Below, piece after piece: positions 1-9,382 of a stretch of 35,365 bases of DNA (positions are counted from its first letter, which is position 1; each line of letters begins with the position of its first letter). A program made the translations under genes and the position numbers. The DNA is from an uncultured Methylococcaceae bacterium (GTDB lineage: Bacteria; Pseudomonadota; Gammaproteobacteria; Methylococcales; Methylomonadaceae), in contig CAIOMN010000092.1 of assembly GCA_903859415.1 (NCBI GenBank), positions 1-35,365 of the forward strand. The letters run 5' to 3'. The notes beneath the pieces were generated by a model, which had not been told where the DNA came from, did no database searches, and was given only the letters and a program-made list of their open reading frames with translations.

Positions 1-2007
1 CACTCTAACAATATCACCTTCATTCAAACGATCACTGACTTTATCAACGTGTTCATCTGAAATTTGGGAGATATGAACCAAGCCATCTTTACCCGGCAGA
101 ATAGTAACAAAAGCACCGAAGTCCATCAGTCTAACGACTTTACCTTCATAGGTTTTACCGACTTCAACTTCAGCAGTAATTTCTTCGATAAGACGACGCG
201 CTTCTTCGCCAGCCGCTTTATCAACAGACGCAACTTTAACGATACCATCATCAGTCAAATCAACGCTAGCACCGGTTTGTTCTGTGATGCTACGAATAGT
301 TGCACCACCTTTACCGATAACTTCACGTATTTTGCTAGGATCAATTTTGAAAGTAATAATACGCGGTGCAAAATCAGACATCTCATCACGAGTGCTTGAT
401 AACGCCTTATTCATTTCATCAAGAATATGTAAACGACCTTGCTTGGCTTGTTCCAGCGCCGTTTTCATAATCTCTGCAGTGATACCATCAATTTTGATAT
501 CCATTTGCAGTGCAGTGATGCCGTTGACTGAACCAGCCACTTTGAAATCCATATCACCTAAGTGATCTTCATCACCCATGATATCGGATAAAACTGCGAA
601 GTTATCACCTTCTTTAATCAAACCCATTGCAATACCAGCAACCGGTGAACTAATAGGCACGCCAGCATCCATTAAGGCTAAGCTACTGCCGCAGACAGAA
701 GCCATAGAGCTTGAACCGTTTGATTCAGTAATCTCAGAAACCACACGAATGGTATAAGGAAACTCATCCATGTTGGGTAGAACCGCAGCAACGCCGCGTT
801 TGGCTAATCGACCATGACCAATTTCACGACGTTTAGGCGAACCTACAAAACCTGTTTCCCCTACGCTGTAAGGAGGAAAATTGTAATGGAGCATGAAGGG
901 TTCTTTATATTCACCGGCTAATGCATCAATAATTTGTGCATCACGCGCAGTACCTAAGGTTGCAACAACCAAGGCTTGAGTTTCACCGCGTGTAAATAAA
1001 GCAGAGCCATGTGTTCTTGGTAATACACCCGTTCTGATAGTGATCGGTCTAATTTTGTCCAATGGACGACCATCAATGCGTTTACTTTCATCAAGAATAG
1101 CATTACGTACAATACGGTACTCTAAGTGCTCGATAATACCGCGAATGTCATTTTCAGCATAATTCTCTGATAACTTCTCAATGACCGCATTACGAATTCC
1201 TTTCAGTTGCTCTTGGCGAACCAATTTTTCTGCAACGGTATAAGCTTCTTTAATGCCTGCTTCAACTTCGTGAGTCACCAATTCAATCAGTTCTGCATTA
1301 GCGGCTGGAGCGACCCACTCCACTACGCCGGTTCCAGCTGATTGAGCAAATTCATTAATTGCAGTAATAGCCACTTGCATTTGCTCATGACCAAATAAAA
1401 CGGCACCCAACATTACTTCTTCAGACAGTTCTAATGCTTCTGATTCAACCATTAATACGGCTTGAGAAGTACCCGCTACGACGAGAGTAAGCTGAGACTC
1501 TAGTAATTCAGCTGGAGAAGGATTTAATAAATACTCACCGTCTTTATAACCTACACAAGCGGCGCCAACTGGGCCGTTAAAGGGTAAGCCTGAAACGGCT
1601 AAAGCTGCAGAAGCGCCTAAAAGAGCGGCGATTTCAGGATCGACATCAGGATTTAAAGAAATCACTGTGGCAACAATTTGAACTTCGTTAGTATAACCTT
1701 CTGGAAAGAGCGGTCGAATCGGCCGATCAATCAATCTTGATGTTAACGTCTCTTTTTCGCTGGGACGACCTTCTCTCTTAAAAAAACCGCCCGGGATTTT
1801 ACCCGCTGCATAAGCTTTTTCTTGATAATTAACTGTTAGTGGAAAAAAGTCTCCTCCATTAGCTTCTTTTTTACCAACGACGGTAACCAGTAATGAGGTT
1901 CCATCTATATCGATTATGACAGCGCCATCGGCTTGACGCGCTATTTCACCAGTTTCTAAAGTAACAAGTTTATCGCCGTACTGAAATTCTTTCCTAATAG
2001 GATTCAC
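1..2007 (-). CDS. pnp: polyribonucleotide nucleotidyltransferase (PNPase), partial, C-terminus off the left edge
   Basis: PNPase is the phosphorolytic 3'-5' exoribonuclease of mRNA decay and a degradosome component. The frame reads from a GTG at 2007 (N-terminus [10 protein letters not shown], typical of the family) without a stop to base 1, giving 669 codons of the usual ~700. Two RNase PH-like domains, a KH domain and most of the S1 domain are present; the last codons read ([16 protein letters not shown], then LNEGDIVRV) are S1. The GTG is preceded by AAAGGA eight bases upstream, and no ATG fits the family N-terminus. It follows rpsO on the same strand after 251 bases, the conserved rpsO-pnp order. 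The missing end is caused by the window edge, not by a mutation. Confidence 0.97.
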   Translation of the reverse strand, partial: MNPIRKEFQYGDKLVTLETGEIARQADGAVIIDIDGTSLLVTVVGKKEANGGDFFPLTVNYQEKAYAAGKIPGGFFKREGRPSEKETLTSRLIDRPIRPLFPEGYTNEVQIVATVISLNPDVDPEIAALLGASAALAVSGLPFNGPVGAACVGYKDGEYLLNPSPAELLESQLTLVVAGTSQAVLMVESEALELSEEVMLGAVLFGHEQMQVAITAINEFAQSAGTGVVEWVAPAANAELIELVTHEVEAGIKEAYTVAEKLVRQEQLKGIRNAVIEKLSENYAENDIRGIIEHLEYRIVRNAILDESKRIDGRPLDKIRPITIRTGVLPRTHGSALFTRGETQALVVATLGTARDAQIIDALAGEYKEPFMLHYNFPPYSVGETGFVGSPKRREIGHGRLAKRGVAAVLPNMDEFPYTIRVVSEITESNGSSSMASVCGSSLALMDAGVPISSPVAGIAMGLIKEGDNFAVLSDIMGDEDHLGDMDFKVAGSVNGITALQMDIKIDGITAEIMKTALEQAKQGRLHILDEMNKALSSTRDEMSDFAPRIITFKIDPSKIREVIGKGGATIRSITEQTGASVDLTDDGIVKVASVDKAAGEEARRLIEEITAEVEVGKTYEGKVVRLMDFGAFVTILPGKDGLVHISQISDEHVDKVSDRLNEGDIVRV

Positions 2008-2047
2008 TATTGGGTTCCTTTGTTTAAATATTATTTAAAGGCTTGTG

Positions 2048-2071
2048 CTGGGTTAATTTACATTAACCCAG
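2048..2071 (-). promoter_or_regulatory. stem-loop in the pnp leader
   Basis: A perfect 10-bp inverted repeat (CTGGGTTAAT / ATTAACCCAG) with a 4-base loop lies about 40 bases upstream of the pnp start. A second, AT-only palindrome is at about 2024-2040. No U-tract follows, so it does not look like a terminator. In E. coli the pnp leader folds into a stem cleaved by RNase III for autoregulation. A similar role here is inference from position only. Confidence 0.45.
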
Positions 2072-2258
2072 ACTACAGTTGTACCATTTTTAGCTCTGAC
2101 TTAAGCTACGGAAAATCAAAACTACTGATAGCCGTACTCATTCTAATTTGAAGAGTGATTAAAATCGCTAATAACTCGATTAATTCAACACGAGTGACTT
2201 AATCAATACTACTTGCATCTTAATATCTTAAAGACCAGAGCGATTAAGCAAGAAATTT

Positions 2259-2528
2259 TTACTTACGTAAACCTAGACGCTCAATTAATGAACGGTAACG
2301 GTTGCTATCTTTGTTTTTTAGATAATCTAACAACTTACGACGTTGGTTAACCATCCGTAATAATCCACGACGTGAATGATTGTCTTTTTTGTGGGCTGCA
2401 AAGTGCGGTGTTAAGTGCAAAATATGCGCTGTTAACAGTGCAACCTGTACTTCAGGTGAACCGGTGTCAGTTTCTGATTGACGATACGCTTCGACAACCG
2501 CTTTTTTTTGTTCTGCTGTAAATGGCAT
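2259..2528 (-). CDS. rpsO: 30S ribosomal protein S15
   Basis: An 89-residue protein, the exact usual length of S15, which binds the central domain of 16S rRNA and bridges to the large subunit. The conserved stretches [27 protein letters not shown] and RRKLLDYLK are all present. The start ATG at 2528 has AGGGA six bases upstream. It lies between truB and pnp on the same strand, as in most gammaproteobacteria. S15 commonly represses its own mRNA through a leader structure, and a hairpin is visible upstream at 2561-2576. Confidence 0.99.
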   Translation of the reverse strand: MPFTAEQKKAVVEAYRQSETDTGSPEVQVALLTAHILHLTPHFAAHKKDNHSRRGLLRMVNQRRKLLDYLKNKDSNRYRSLIERLGLRK

Positions 2529-2540
2529 TTATAATCCCTA

Positions 2541-2576
2541 AGATTAAAATTAAAATTAAAATCGTCTCATGACGAC
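2541..2576 (-). promoter_or_regulatory. hairpin plus U-rich tract in the rpsO leader (S15 control site or attenuator)
   Basis: Read on the minus strand, a GTCGTC/GACGAT stem (one G-U pair, 4-base loop, 2561-2576) is followed by a U-rich tract built from three ATTAAA-like units (2541-2560). It ends only 12 bases before the rpsO start codon. It has the form of a weak intrinsic terminator, but that position also fits a translational operator for S15. Which of the two it is cannot be told from sequence alone. Confidence 0.4.
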
Positions 2577-2644
2577 TTTGGGTACACTGATTTCCACGAT
2601 AGGGAGTAGAAACCAATATCTGTACTAACAATCCACTTGAATTG

Positions 2645-3598
2645 TTAGTGATTAGTCATATTAAATAACTTTTTCGGGGCTATTTTACCATCTAATCCCA
2701 TTTCCCCCAACCCCAAAAAGACATCTGCATGATACATTCTAATTGCACCTTGCGAGATTATCCCGTTGATATTAGAGGAGCCTGGGCAGTTTATGGCTTG
2801 TCCATAATTTATAGAGGCCGCTTCTGCTTCCGATAACTGAGCAGATGGCAAAAACTCTAAAGGCTTATCGACCGCAATTAATGAAGCAAATAATGCCTGC
2901 TCATCCATTGCAGTTAACTGCTCAATCGTTTTAGCTTGTTCAATACTAAATTGCCCCGCTTCTAGCCTACGTAAAACCTTAACGGTTCCGCAAGTACCTA
3001 AAGCATGAGCAATGTCCTCTGCCAGTGATCTTATATAAGTGCCTTTAGAACAGTGCACTTCTAATGCCAGTTGATCTGGACCACTTAACGTGACACCTTC
3101 AAGCTGAACACCTTCCAACAAGTTCAATTCAAAGATAGTAATATGCCTTGCTTCTCGCTCAATTGTTATACCTTCTCTCGCTAATTCATAAAGCTTTTTA
3201 CCATTGTGCTTCAAAGCCGAATACATGGGTGGAACCTGATCAATTTCACCTATGAATTGCTGCAAACAAGTTTTAAGCGATGCCATAGAATAATCAGGAA
3301 CAGGCTTTGTTAAAATCACTTCACCCTCGGCATCCCCTGTATCTGTCATAACGCCCAATTGGACAACGACCCGATAACGCTTATTATCATCCAGCATTAA
3401 TGAGGAGACTTTAGTCGCCTCGCCAAAACAAAGTGGCAACAAACCAGTCGCTAATGGATCTAAACTGCCGGTGTGTCCCGCTTTATTGGCATTAAATAAA
3501 CGCCTTACTTCCTGCAAGGCTTTATTTGAGGAGACCCCTAAACGTTTATCTAACAGTATGATGCCGTGAACATTGCGTCCAGACTTACGTTTACTCAT
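2645..3598 (-). CDS. truB: tRNA pseudouridine(55) synthase TruB
   Basis: A 317-residue TruB, the enzyme that makes pseudouridine at position 55 of the T-loop of all tRNAs. The catalytic motif GSLDPLATG is at residues 44-52, with the nucleophilic aspartate at 47. The KLYELAREG and SKGTYIRSLAEDI motifs of the family follow, and a PUA-like C-terminal region is present. Its ATG overlaps the rbfA stop by 4 bases (3595-3598), a sign of translational coupling. A 9-bp inverted repeat (2624-2649) sits on its stop codon. Confidence 0.98.
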   Translation of the reverse strand: MSKRKSGRNVHGIILLDKRLGVSSNKALQEVRRLFNANKAGHTGSLDPLATGLLPLCFGEATKVSSLMLDDNKRYRVVVQLGVMTDTGDAEGEVILTKPVPDYSMASLKTCLQQFIGEIDQVPPMYSALKHNGKKLYELAREGITIEREARHITIFELNLLEGVQLEGVTLSGPDQLALEVHCSKGTYIRSLAEDIAHALGTCGTVKVLRRLEAGQFSIEQAKTIEQLTAMDEQALFASLIAVDKPLEFLPSAQLSEAEAASINYGQAINCPGSSNINGIISQGAIRMYHADVFLGLGEMGLDGKIAPKKLFNMTNH

Positions 3599-3969
3599 AG
3601 TTCCTTTTGTTCTAAATCATGCTTTTCCACTTCACTTAATAACTCAGCGACGCGCATCCCTTTATCAAAAGAATCATCGTAATAAAAACGTAGCTCTGAA
3701 ATATGTCTTAACCGCATTCTTTTAGCCAACTGATGTCGAATAACTGGCGATAGCTCATTCAACAACTTAACATTAGCTCGTTTACCTTGCTCATCTACAT
3801 TGAGAACAGTGACATACACTTTTGCAACGGCAAGATCCTTGGTTACCTCAACTTCATTGATAGTAATAAAACCTAACCTTGAATCATCAATATCGCGTTG
3901 CAAAATATAAGATAGCTCTTTTTGCATCTGGGATGAAACGCGGGCATTACGGCCAAATTCATTTGCCAT
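3595..3969 (-). CDS. rbfA: 30S ribosome-binding factor A
   Basis: A 124-residue KH-fold protein that binds late 30S assembly intermediates and is needed for 16S rRNA 5'-end maturation and cold adaptation. The N-terminus (MANEFGRNARVSSQMQKELS), the DLAVAKVYVTVL strand-helix region and the LRHISELRFYYDDSFDKG segment are family hallmarks. Only 4 bases separate it from the infB stop, and its end overlaps truB, so the three genes are almost certainly co-translated. Confidence 0.97.
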   Translation of the reverse strand: MANEFGRNARVSSQMQKELSYILQRDIDDSRLGFITINEVEVTKDLAVAKVYVTVLNVDEQGKRANVKLLNELSPVIRHQLAKRMRLRHISELRFYYDDSFDKGMRVAELLSEVEKHDLEQKEL

Positions 3970-3973
3970 TAGC

Positions 3974-6724
3974 TTACAGTTCCCGCTTGATTTCTATGCG
4001 CTCAAAGACTTCGATTTGATCGCCAGGTCTGACATCGTTGTAATTTTTCACACCGATACCACATTCCATGCCCATTTTAACTTCAGAGGCATCATCTTTG
4101 AAACGACGTAAAGATTCCAGTTGCCCTTCATAAATAACCACGTTTTCACGTAATACACGAATAGGCAAGTTTCTCTTAACAAAACCATCGATCACCATAC
4201 AACCGGCAATCGCGCCGAATTTAGGTGATTTAAAGACATCACGTACTTCGGCAAGACCCACAATCTGCTCTTTAATTTCAGGTGCCAACATGCCGCTAAT
4301 CGCTTTCTTGACTTCATCGATTGCATCGTAAATTACACTGTAGTAATGCAAATCAATGTTTTTCTCTTCGATCATTTTTCTAGCGGTTGCATCGGCTCGA
4401 ACATTAAAACCAATTAAAATAGCACCAGAAGCTAAGGCTAAGTTAGCATCACCTTCATTAATACCACCCACGCCACCAAAGATAACTTTAACTTCGACTT
4501 CGTCATTGGACAGACTGACTAAAGAGCCACGTAAAGCTTCCAGACTACCTTGTACATCCGTTTTAATAACCAGATTGACACTGGCTATCTCACCCGTCGC
4601 CATTCTTGAGAAAACCTCATCCAGTTTTGATGCTTGTTGTGCTGCATGTTTACTGAATTTTTTACGGTCTTCACGATGCTTCGCTAAATCTTTGGCAATA
4701 CGTTCATTTTGCACAACCAAAAACTCATCGCCTGCATTCGGAGTACCCGATAAGCCAAGAATTTCAACGGGAACACAAGGTCCTGCCTCTTTAATCGCTT
4801 TACCGTTTTCATTAAACATGGCACGAACACGACCGTATTCTTGTCCACATAAAACCATTTGACCACTTTCTAAAGTACCCTTTTGGACCATAATAGTGGC
4901 AACGGCTCCACGCCCTTTATCTAATCTTGATTCAATAACCAGACCCGATGCTGCACCTTCAACTGGCGCTTTTAACTCTAAAATCTCAGTTTGTACAATT
5001 AATGACTCAATTAAATCATCAATACCCTGTCCGGTTTTAGCTGAAATTTTAAGAAACTGTACATCACCACCCCATTCTTCAGCCAACACATTAAGAACAG
5101 AAAGTTCTTGCATGACTTTTTCTGGGTTTGCGTCAGGCTTATCCATTTTATTGATTGCGACAATAATGGGCACATTAGCTGCTTTCGCATGCTCAACCGC
5201 CTCTTTAGTTTGTGGCATCACCCCATCATCGGCCGCAACAACAACAATAACAACGTCAGTTATATCAGCACCACGCGCTCTCATTGCTGTAAATGCAGCG
5301 TGACCAGGAGTATCTAAAAACGTTACCGAACCGTGATCGGTCTTTACTTGATACGCACCAATATGTTGTGTAATACCGCCTGCCTCACCTGCTGCAACAC
5401 GTGTTTTACGAATGTAATCCAGCAATGAAGTTTTACCGTGATCAACGTGACCCATAATGGTAACAATAGGCGCACGAGGCAATTCAACACGATTATCTTC
5501 AATTTGAGCTTCAGCTAACATTTCTTGCTCAAGATCATCATCGCTTTGCATAATCGCTTTATGCCCCATCTCTTCAACTAAAATGACCGCCGTTTCCTGG
5601 TCGATACTTTGGTTGATGGTTGCCATAATACCTAGCTTCATCAAATGCTTAATAACCAATGCGGCCTTTACGCTCATTTTTTGAGCCAAGTCAGACACAA
5701 TAATCATTTCAGGTATAGTAACCTCATGAACGATTGGCGCTACCGGCATTTCAAATTGATGTTTTCCATCAGATTGAACGTTATTACGTTGAGGAGGCTG
5801 CTTACCTTTTTTCTTACCTTTTTTTGCATCTTTTCCAGATGAACGTGATGAGCCACCTTCGTCCTGTTTTTTTCTATGCAATGTTTCTTGTTTAACAGCT
5901 GCCTGTTGCCTTACTTTATCAGCATTTTTTCTAATCGACTCTTCTAGACGGCTTTCTTTTTCTTGCTGTTTTTTTCTAGCATCTTCCGCTTCTTTAGTTT
6001 TTATAGACTTTTCCTGTTTAATTTTCTTTTCTTCTTTTATTTTTAATGCTTCAAATTTAGCTTCGGACTCAACCGCGTCAACAGGCTCAAGCTCTATGTC
6101 AAGATCAATATCAAGAATAGGTGAAATTTCAATCTCTGGCTCTGGCTCTGGCTCTGGCTCAATTTTTGGCTCGGACTCAGAAACTGCAATTGCAACTGTA
6201 TCGATAGTATCAGCCTCTTCAACTATTCTTTCAGTTGCTGAAACAGTGACTTCAATCTCAATAACCGGTTCAACAGCAGGCTCAATTTCTTCAGTAGTTA
6301 ATAATTTTTCAGGCAATTCTAGATTCAAATTATCGCCTGTTTTTTGTTCGGCTAAAATTGGTGTAGCGACGACTTCGTTTAGTTTCTTTGCTTCCTGTTC
6401 ATCAATTTGACTACGTTTGATATACGTTTTCTTTTTACGAACTTCAACGCTAATAGTCTTCGTAGAACTACCAGGTACACTGGCTTGTTTTATTTCAGTA
6501 ACCTTTCTACGTTCTAAAGTAACTCGTCTGGGAGAATTTGCTGATTCGCCGTCCGCCTTTCCATGACGCTTACGCAAATGCGCAAGCAATTGCATTTTCT
6601 CATCCTCATTAATAAAATCATCTGGCGAGCTAGCCGATAAACCTGCCTCTTTTAGCTGCTCCAATAAACGTTCCAGAGGTATTTTTACTATCTCTGCTAA
6701 TTGCCTTACCGTCTTATCACTCAT
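3974..6724 (-). CDS. infB: translation initiation factor IF-2
   Basis: A 916-residue IF-2, the GTPase that brings fMet-tRNA to the 30S subunit. In order: an IF-2N helical domain (residues 1-50), a long low-complexity charged linker (about 60-330) rich in Lys/Glu with a PEPEPEPE run, a second IF-2N-type domain (about 340-395), the G domain with GHVDHGKTS (about residue 423), DTPGH and NKMDK, then beta-barrel domains II-IV that bind initiator tRNA. The ATG at 6724 has AAGGGG six bases upstream. It lies 30 bases after nusA in the conserved nusA-infB order. The length is within the normal long alpha-form range. Confidence 0.99.
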   Translation of the reverse strand: MSDKTVRQLAEIVKIPLERLLEQLKEAGLSASSPDDFINEDEKMQLLAHLRKRHGKADGESANSPRRVTLERRKVTEIKQASVPGSSTKTISVEVRKKKTYIKRSQIDEQEAKKLNEVVATPILAEQKTGDNLNLELPEKLLTTEEIEPAVEPVIEIEVTVSATERIVEEADTIDTVAIAVSESEPKIEPEPEPEPEIEISPILDIDLDIELEPVDAVESEAKFEALKIKEEKKIKQEKSIKTKEAEDARKKQQEKESRLEESIRKNADKVRQQAAVKQETLHRKKQDEGGSSRSSGKDAKKGKKKGKQPPQRNNVQSDGKHQFEMPVAPIVHEVTIPEMIIVSDLAQKMSVKAALVIKHLMKLGIMATINQSIDQETAVILVEEMGHKAIMQSDDDLEQEMLAEAQIEDNRVELPRAPIVTIMGHVDHGKTSLLDYIRKTRVAAGEAGGITQHIGAYQVKTDHGSVTFLDTPGHAAFTAMRARGADITDVVIVVVAADDGVMPQTKEAVEHAKAANVPIIVAINKMDKPDANPEKVMQELSVLNVLAEEWGGDVQFLKISAKTGQGIDDLIESLIVQTEILELKAPVEGAASGLVIESRLDKGRGAVATIMVQKGTLESGQMVLCGQEYGRVRAMFNENGKAIKEAGPCVPVEILGLSGTPNAGDEFLVVQNERIAKDLAKHREDRKKFSKHAAQQASKLDEVFSRMATGEIASVNLVIKTDVQGSLEALRGSLVSLSNDEVEVKVIFGGVGGINEGDANLALASGAILIGFNVRADATARKMIEEKNIDLHYYSVIYDAIDEVKKAISGMLAPEIKEQIVGLAEVRDVFKSPKFGAIAGCMVIDGFVKRNLPIRVLRENVVIYEGQLESLRRFKDDASEVKMGMECGIGVKNYNDVRPGDQIEVFERIEIKREL
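6135..6158. repeat. 6-bp microsatellite (TCTGGC)x4 inside infB
   Basis: Four exact copies of TCTGGC encode the alternating Pro-Glu run in the IF-2 linker. A change in copy number would keep the reading frame and only change linker length. Confidence 0.85.
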
Positions 6725-6754
6725 CTTAAACCCCTTAATTACTCGCTATGTGCC

Positions 6755-8254
6755 TTAAGCAAACCAAGGCTCACGCGCCTTCATAATTAATTTTGCCGCC
6801 CGCTCTTCATTAATACCTGAAAAATTAAGCAAATCATCAACTGATTGTTCTGCTAAATCATCCATTGTAATAATACCTTGTCCTGCCAACTCATAAGCCA
6901 AATCAGAATCCATACCGTCCATTTCTAACAAATCTTTTGCTGGCTCGGCTGAATCGATTTTTTCTTCCAGTGCAATAGCACTAATTAACAAGGCATCTTT
7001 TGCTCGACTTCTTAATTCATTAACAAGAGCCTCATCAAAGCCATCAATTTCAAGCATTTCATTGACTGGAACGTAAGCAATTTCTTCTACGCTGTTAAAA
7101 CCTTCTTCAGCAAGAATTAGTGCAATGTCTTCGTCAACATCTAATTGGTCAATAAACATTTGCTTTATTTTACCAACTTCAGCCTCTGCACTTTGCTCTG
7201 CTTTAGACGCATCAATAACGTTTAACTCCCAACCGGTCAGTTGGCTCGCTAAACGAACATTTTGTCCGCCTCGGCCAATCGCTTGGGAAAGATTATCAGA
7301 ACTCACAGCCAAATCCATGCTGTGTTTATCTTCATCCACCACGATTGACTGAATTTCTGCAGGTGACATCGCATTAATAACATACTGGGCTTCACTAGGA
7401 TTCCAAAGAATAATATCAACCCGCTCCCCTGCCAATTCATTGGTCACTGATTGCACTCTCGACCCTCTCATACCAACACAGGCTCCCACAGGATCCAACC
7501 TTGGATCATTACTCTTTACTGCCAATTTAGCTCTAGACCCAGGATCTCGGGATGCGCCAATCACAGAAATTAAGCCTTCACCTACTTCAGGTACCTCTAA
7601 ACGAAATAGAGCAATTAATAATTCTGGTGCAGTTCGGCTTACAAATAATTGCGGTCCACGAGGCTCTGATCTTACATCCTTTAAGTACCCTCTAACCCTG
7701 TCGCCGATTCGAACAGATTCACGCGGGATCATGTCTTCTCTAGCAATATAAGCTTCAATATGACCACCCAAATCTAAATAGATACTTCCTTTTTCAATGC
7801 GTTTGACAACACCTGTAATCAATTCGCCCACGCGACTTTTGTAAGCTTCTACAATTTTACTACGTTCAGCTTCTCTTACTTTATGAATAATGACCTGTTT
7901 AGCTGTTTGAGCAGCAATACGTCCAAAATCAACCGATTCAATCTCTTCTTCAATAATGGCTCCTACTTGTATAGCTGGGTCATCTAGTTGGGCTACCTCT
8001 AACAAAATTTGAGTCGTAGGTGATTCAACATCTCCGTCACATGCCAAATTAGCAGCGACAACCTCCCATTGTCGAAAAGTAACGTAATCCCCTGTTTTTC
8101 TGTCAATCGCAACACGCGCTTTAATTGTATTAGCATGTCGTTTAATGGTAGCAGCTTCTAATGCAGATTCTATAGCCTGAAAAACAACTTCCTTTTCAAT
8201 TTCTCTTTCATTAGAAAAAACCTCAACTACTAACAAAATTTCTTTATTTGCCAC
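6755..8254 (-). CDS. nusA: transcription termination/antitermination factor NusA
   Basis: NusA binds RNA polymerase and nascent RNA, promoting pausing, intrinsic termination and rRNA antitermination. The 499-residue protein has the N-terminal polymerase-binding domain (ANKEILLVVE...), an S1 domain (about 130-200), two KH domains (GACVGMRGSRVQ; SQAIGRGGQNVRLASQLTGW) and two C-terminal helix-hairpin acidic repeats, like E. coli (495 residues). The start is the GTG at 8254: a perfect AAGGAGG lies 5 bases upstream and the family N-terminus follows. A TTG 18 bases further out would place this site inside the gene. It overlaps the rimP end by 11 bases. Confidence 0.97.
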   Translation of the reverse strand: MANKEILLVVEVFSNEREIEKEVVFQAIESALEAATIKRHANTIKARVAIDRKTGDYVTFRQWEVVAANLACDGDVESPTTQILLEVAQLDDPAIQVGAIIEEEIESVDFGRIAAQTAKQVIIHKVREAERSKIVEAYKSRVGELITGVVKRIEKGSIYLDLGGHIEAYIAREDMIPRESVRIGDRVRGYLKDVRSEPRGPQLFVSRTAPELLIALFRLEVPEVGEGLISVIGASRDPGSRAKLAVKSNDPRLDPVGACVGMRGSRVQSVTNELAGERVDIILWNPSEAQYVINAMSPAEIQSIVVDEDKHSMDLAVSSDNLSQAIGRGGQNVRLASQLTGWELNVIDASKAEQSAEAEVGKIKQMFIDQLDVDEDIALILAEEGFNSVEEIAYVPVNEMLEIDGFDEALVNELRSRAKDALLISAIALEEKIDSAEPAKDLLEMDGMDSDLAYELAGQGIITMDDLAEQSVDDLLNFSGINEERAAKLIMKAREPWFA

Positions 8255-8729
8255 TTCGGCCTCCTTTGTCAATTAAGTATTCAGGTACCAAACGCGCTTT
8301 ACTCATAGCGTCAAAGGGTACCTCATAGTTCTGCTCGCCTTCTTGAAGGGTAATAACATCATCTTCAACCTTTTTTATCAGGCCGGTTATCTTCCTTCTA
8401 CCATCTATTGCTCTAAACAAATTAACCGTGACTGTTTCGTCAAGGTATTCCTCAAACTGACTGACTTTAAAAAAGGGTCGATCAGATCCTGGAGAAGATA
8501 CTTCTAACTGATAGTTGCCTTGTATAGGATCTTCTACATCTAATACGCCACTAACCTGGTGACTGACCTTAGTACAATCTTCGACTAAAATTCCGTTTTC
8601 ACTGTCTATATAAATTCTTAATAAGCCATGTCTTGGATGTGGGTTATAGTCAATACCAACACACTCATAACCTAAACCTTCTACAATGGGCTCGATTAAG
8701 ATAAGCAAATGCTCGGGAGCCTGTTTCAT
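8244..8729 (-). CDS. rimP: ribosome maturation factor RimP
   Basis: A 161-residue RimP, needed for 30S maturation. Family motifs GYECVGIDY, LRIYIDSENGI, DCTKVSHQVSGVLDVEDPI and LEVSSPGSDRPFF are present. The ATG at 8729 is chosen because GAGGAAA lies just upstream and the length matches the ~150-residue family. A longer frame to 8786 would translate straight through an intrinsic terminator (8753-8776), so its extra 19 residues are an artefact. It is the first protein gene downstream of the initiator tRNA, and the nusA ribosome-binding site lies inside its last codons. Confidence 0.97.
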   Translation of the reverse strand: MKQAPEHLLILIEPIVEGLGYECVGIDYNPHPRHGLLRIYIDSENGILVEDCTKVSHQVSGVLDVEDPIQGNYQLEVSSPGSDRPFFKVSQFEEYLDETVTVNLFRAIDGRRKITGLIKKVEDDVITLQEGEQNYEVPFDAMSKARLVPEYLIDKGGRSGK

Positions 8730-8752
8730 GGTTTCCTCACTTATTTTCGCAC

Positions 8753-8776
8753 AAAAAAAAAGAGCCAAAGGCTCTT
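8753..8776 (-). terminator. intrinsic terminator upstream of rimP
   Basis: Read on the minus strand: AAGAGCC, loop TTT, GGCTCTT, then at least eight T. It lies between the initiator tRNA and the rimP ribosome-binding site and is the second of two stacked terminators. Confidence 0.85.
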
Positions 8777-8820
8777 CCATTAACAATCAAATTTTAAGCT
8801 CCCACAAACCGAAGCCCAGA

Positions 8821-8845
8821 AAATAAAAAACCCCAAAAAGGGGTT
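8821..8845 (-). terminator. intrinsic terminator just after the initiator tRNA
   Basis: Read on the minus strand: AACCCC, loop TTTTT, GGGGTT, then a T-rich tract (TTTTTATTT). It starts nine bases after the tRNA CCA end. Confidence 0.85.
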
Positions 8846-8853
8846 CTAAAATA

Positions 8854-8930
<77 letters not shown>

Positions 8931-8943
8931 ATTGATTCAATGT

Positions 8944-8971
8944 ATTATAAAGACTTATTAATAATAAGCAA
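8944..8971 (-). promoter_or_regulatory. sigma70-type promoter of the initiator tRNA
   Basis: A perfect TATAAT (8944-8949) lies 16 bases from TTGCTT (8966-8971). The -10 is 13 bases upstream of the tRNA 5' end. It is probably also the main promoter for read-through into rimP-nusA-infB. Confidence 0.75.
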
Positions 8972-9033
8972 GCACTTTGTTTAACTTATTCAACAATAAG
9001 CTCAACTAATTAAAAATCGTTCTAAAATCATAG

Positions 9034-9069
9034 GGGGGCTCAAAATTTCGTACAAATAATAAAGCCCCC
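9034..9069 (-). terminator. GC-rich stem-loop downstream of the small winged-helix gene
   Basis: A 7-bp stem AGCCCCC/GGGGGCT with a loop of 22 bases lies about 50 bases beyond the stop at 9120. Neither side has a clean U-tract (the plus side reads GTTTTAC), so a terminator or mRNA 3'-end stabiliser is only likely. Confidence 0.4.
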
Positions 9070-9119
9070 GTTTTACAAACTTCCTGACAATCTAAATAAT
9101 CTCAAAAAATACAATTCAA

Positions 9120-9317
9120 CTATATCAATGAAATCGTTTCCGCCCGGTTAATTATATCGATTGAAACCTTTCCCTCTTGAGCTAACCAGCCAATACCTCT
9201 CTGAATAGTTTTCTCGTCACTCTCAATTTCCTTAATTAACTTAGCGACGCTAATAGGCCCATTTTTATCAAGAAAATTCCAGATCTCACCTGCTGTAGCA
9301 CCAACTATCTCTGACAT
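9120..9317 (-). CDS. small winged helix-turn-helix domain protein
   Basis: A 65-residue protein forming one winged-helix unit (GEIWNFLDKNGPISVAKLIKEI, then EKTIQRGIGWLAQEGKVSI), like the small DUF2582-type winged-helix family. The likely role is DNA or protein binding; no partner is known. The ATG at 9317 has AAGGTGA just upstream. A GTG at 9326 overlaps that site and is less likely. It follows lysC on the same strand, 66 bases away. In many gammaproteobacteria csrA occupies the place after alaS-lysC; it is not seen here. Confidence 0.8.
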   Translation of the reverse strand: MSEIVGATAGEIWNFLDKNGPISVAKLIKEIESDEKTIQRGIGWLAQEGKVSIDIINRAETISLI

Positions 9318-9382
9318 ATTTATCACCTTGAGTTATTTTATTTAGTTACCGTTATATTACATGACACTTTGCTTATCAACAA

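Noticed and set aside
64-565. Two plus-strand frames at the left edge
   Set aside because: Both are antisense to pnp, which has full family motifs on the minus strand.
2542-2562. Triple ATTAAA unit as a possible CRISPR or origin repeat
   Set aside because: Units are only 6 bases, without spacers. It lies in the rpsO leader as the U-rich part after a hairpin.
8730-8786. Longer RimP start at 8786
   Set aside because: The extra codons run through an intrinsic terminator hairpin and its T-tract. A proper ribosome-binding site is found at the ATG at 8729.
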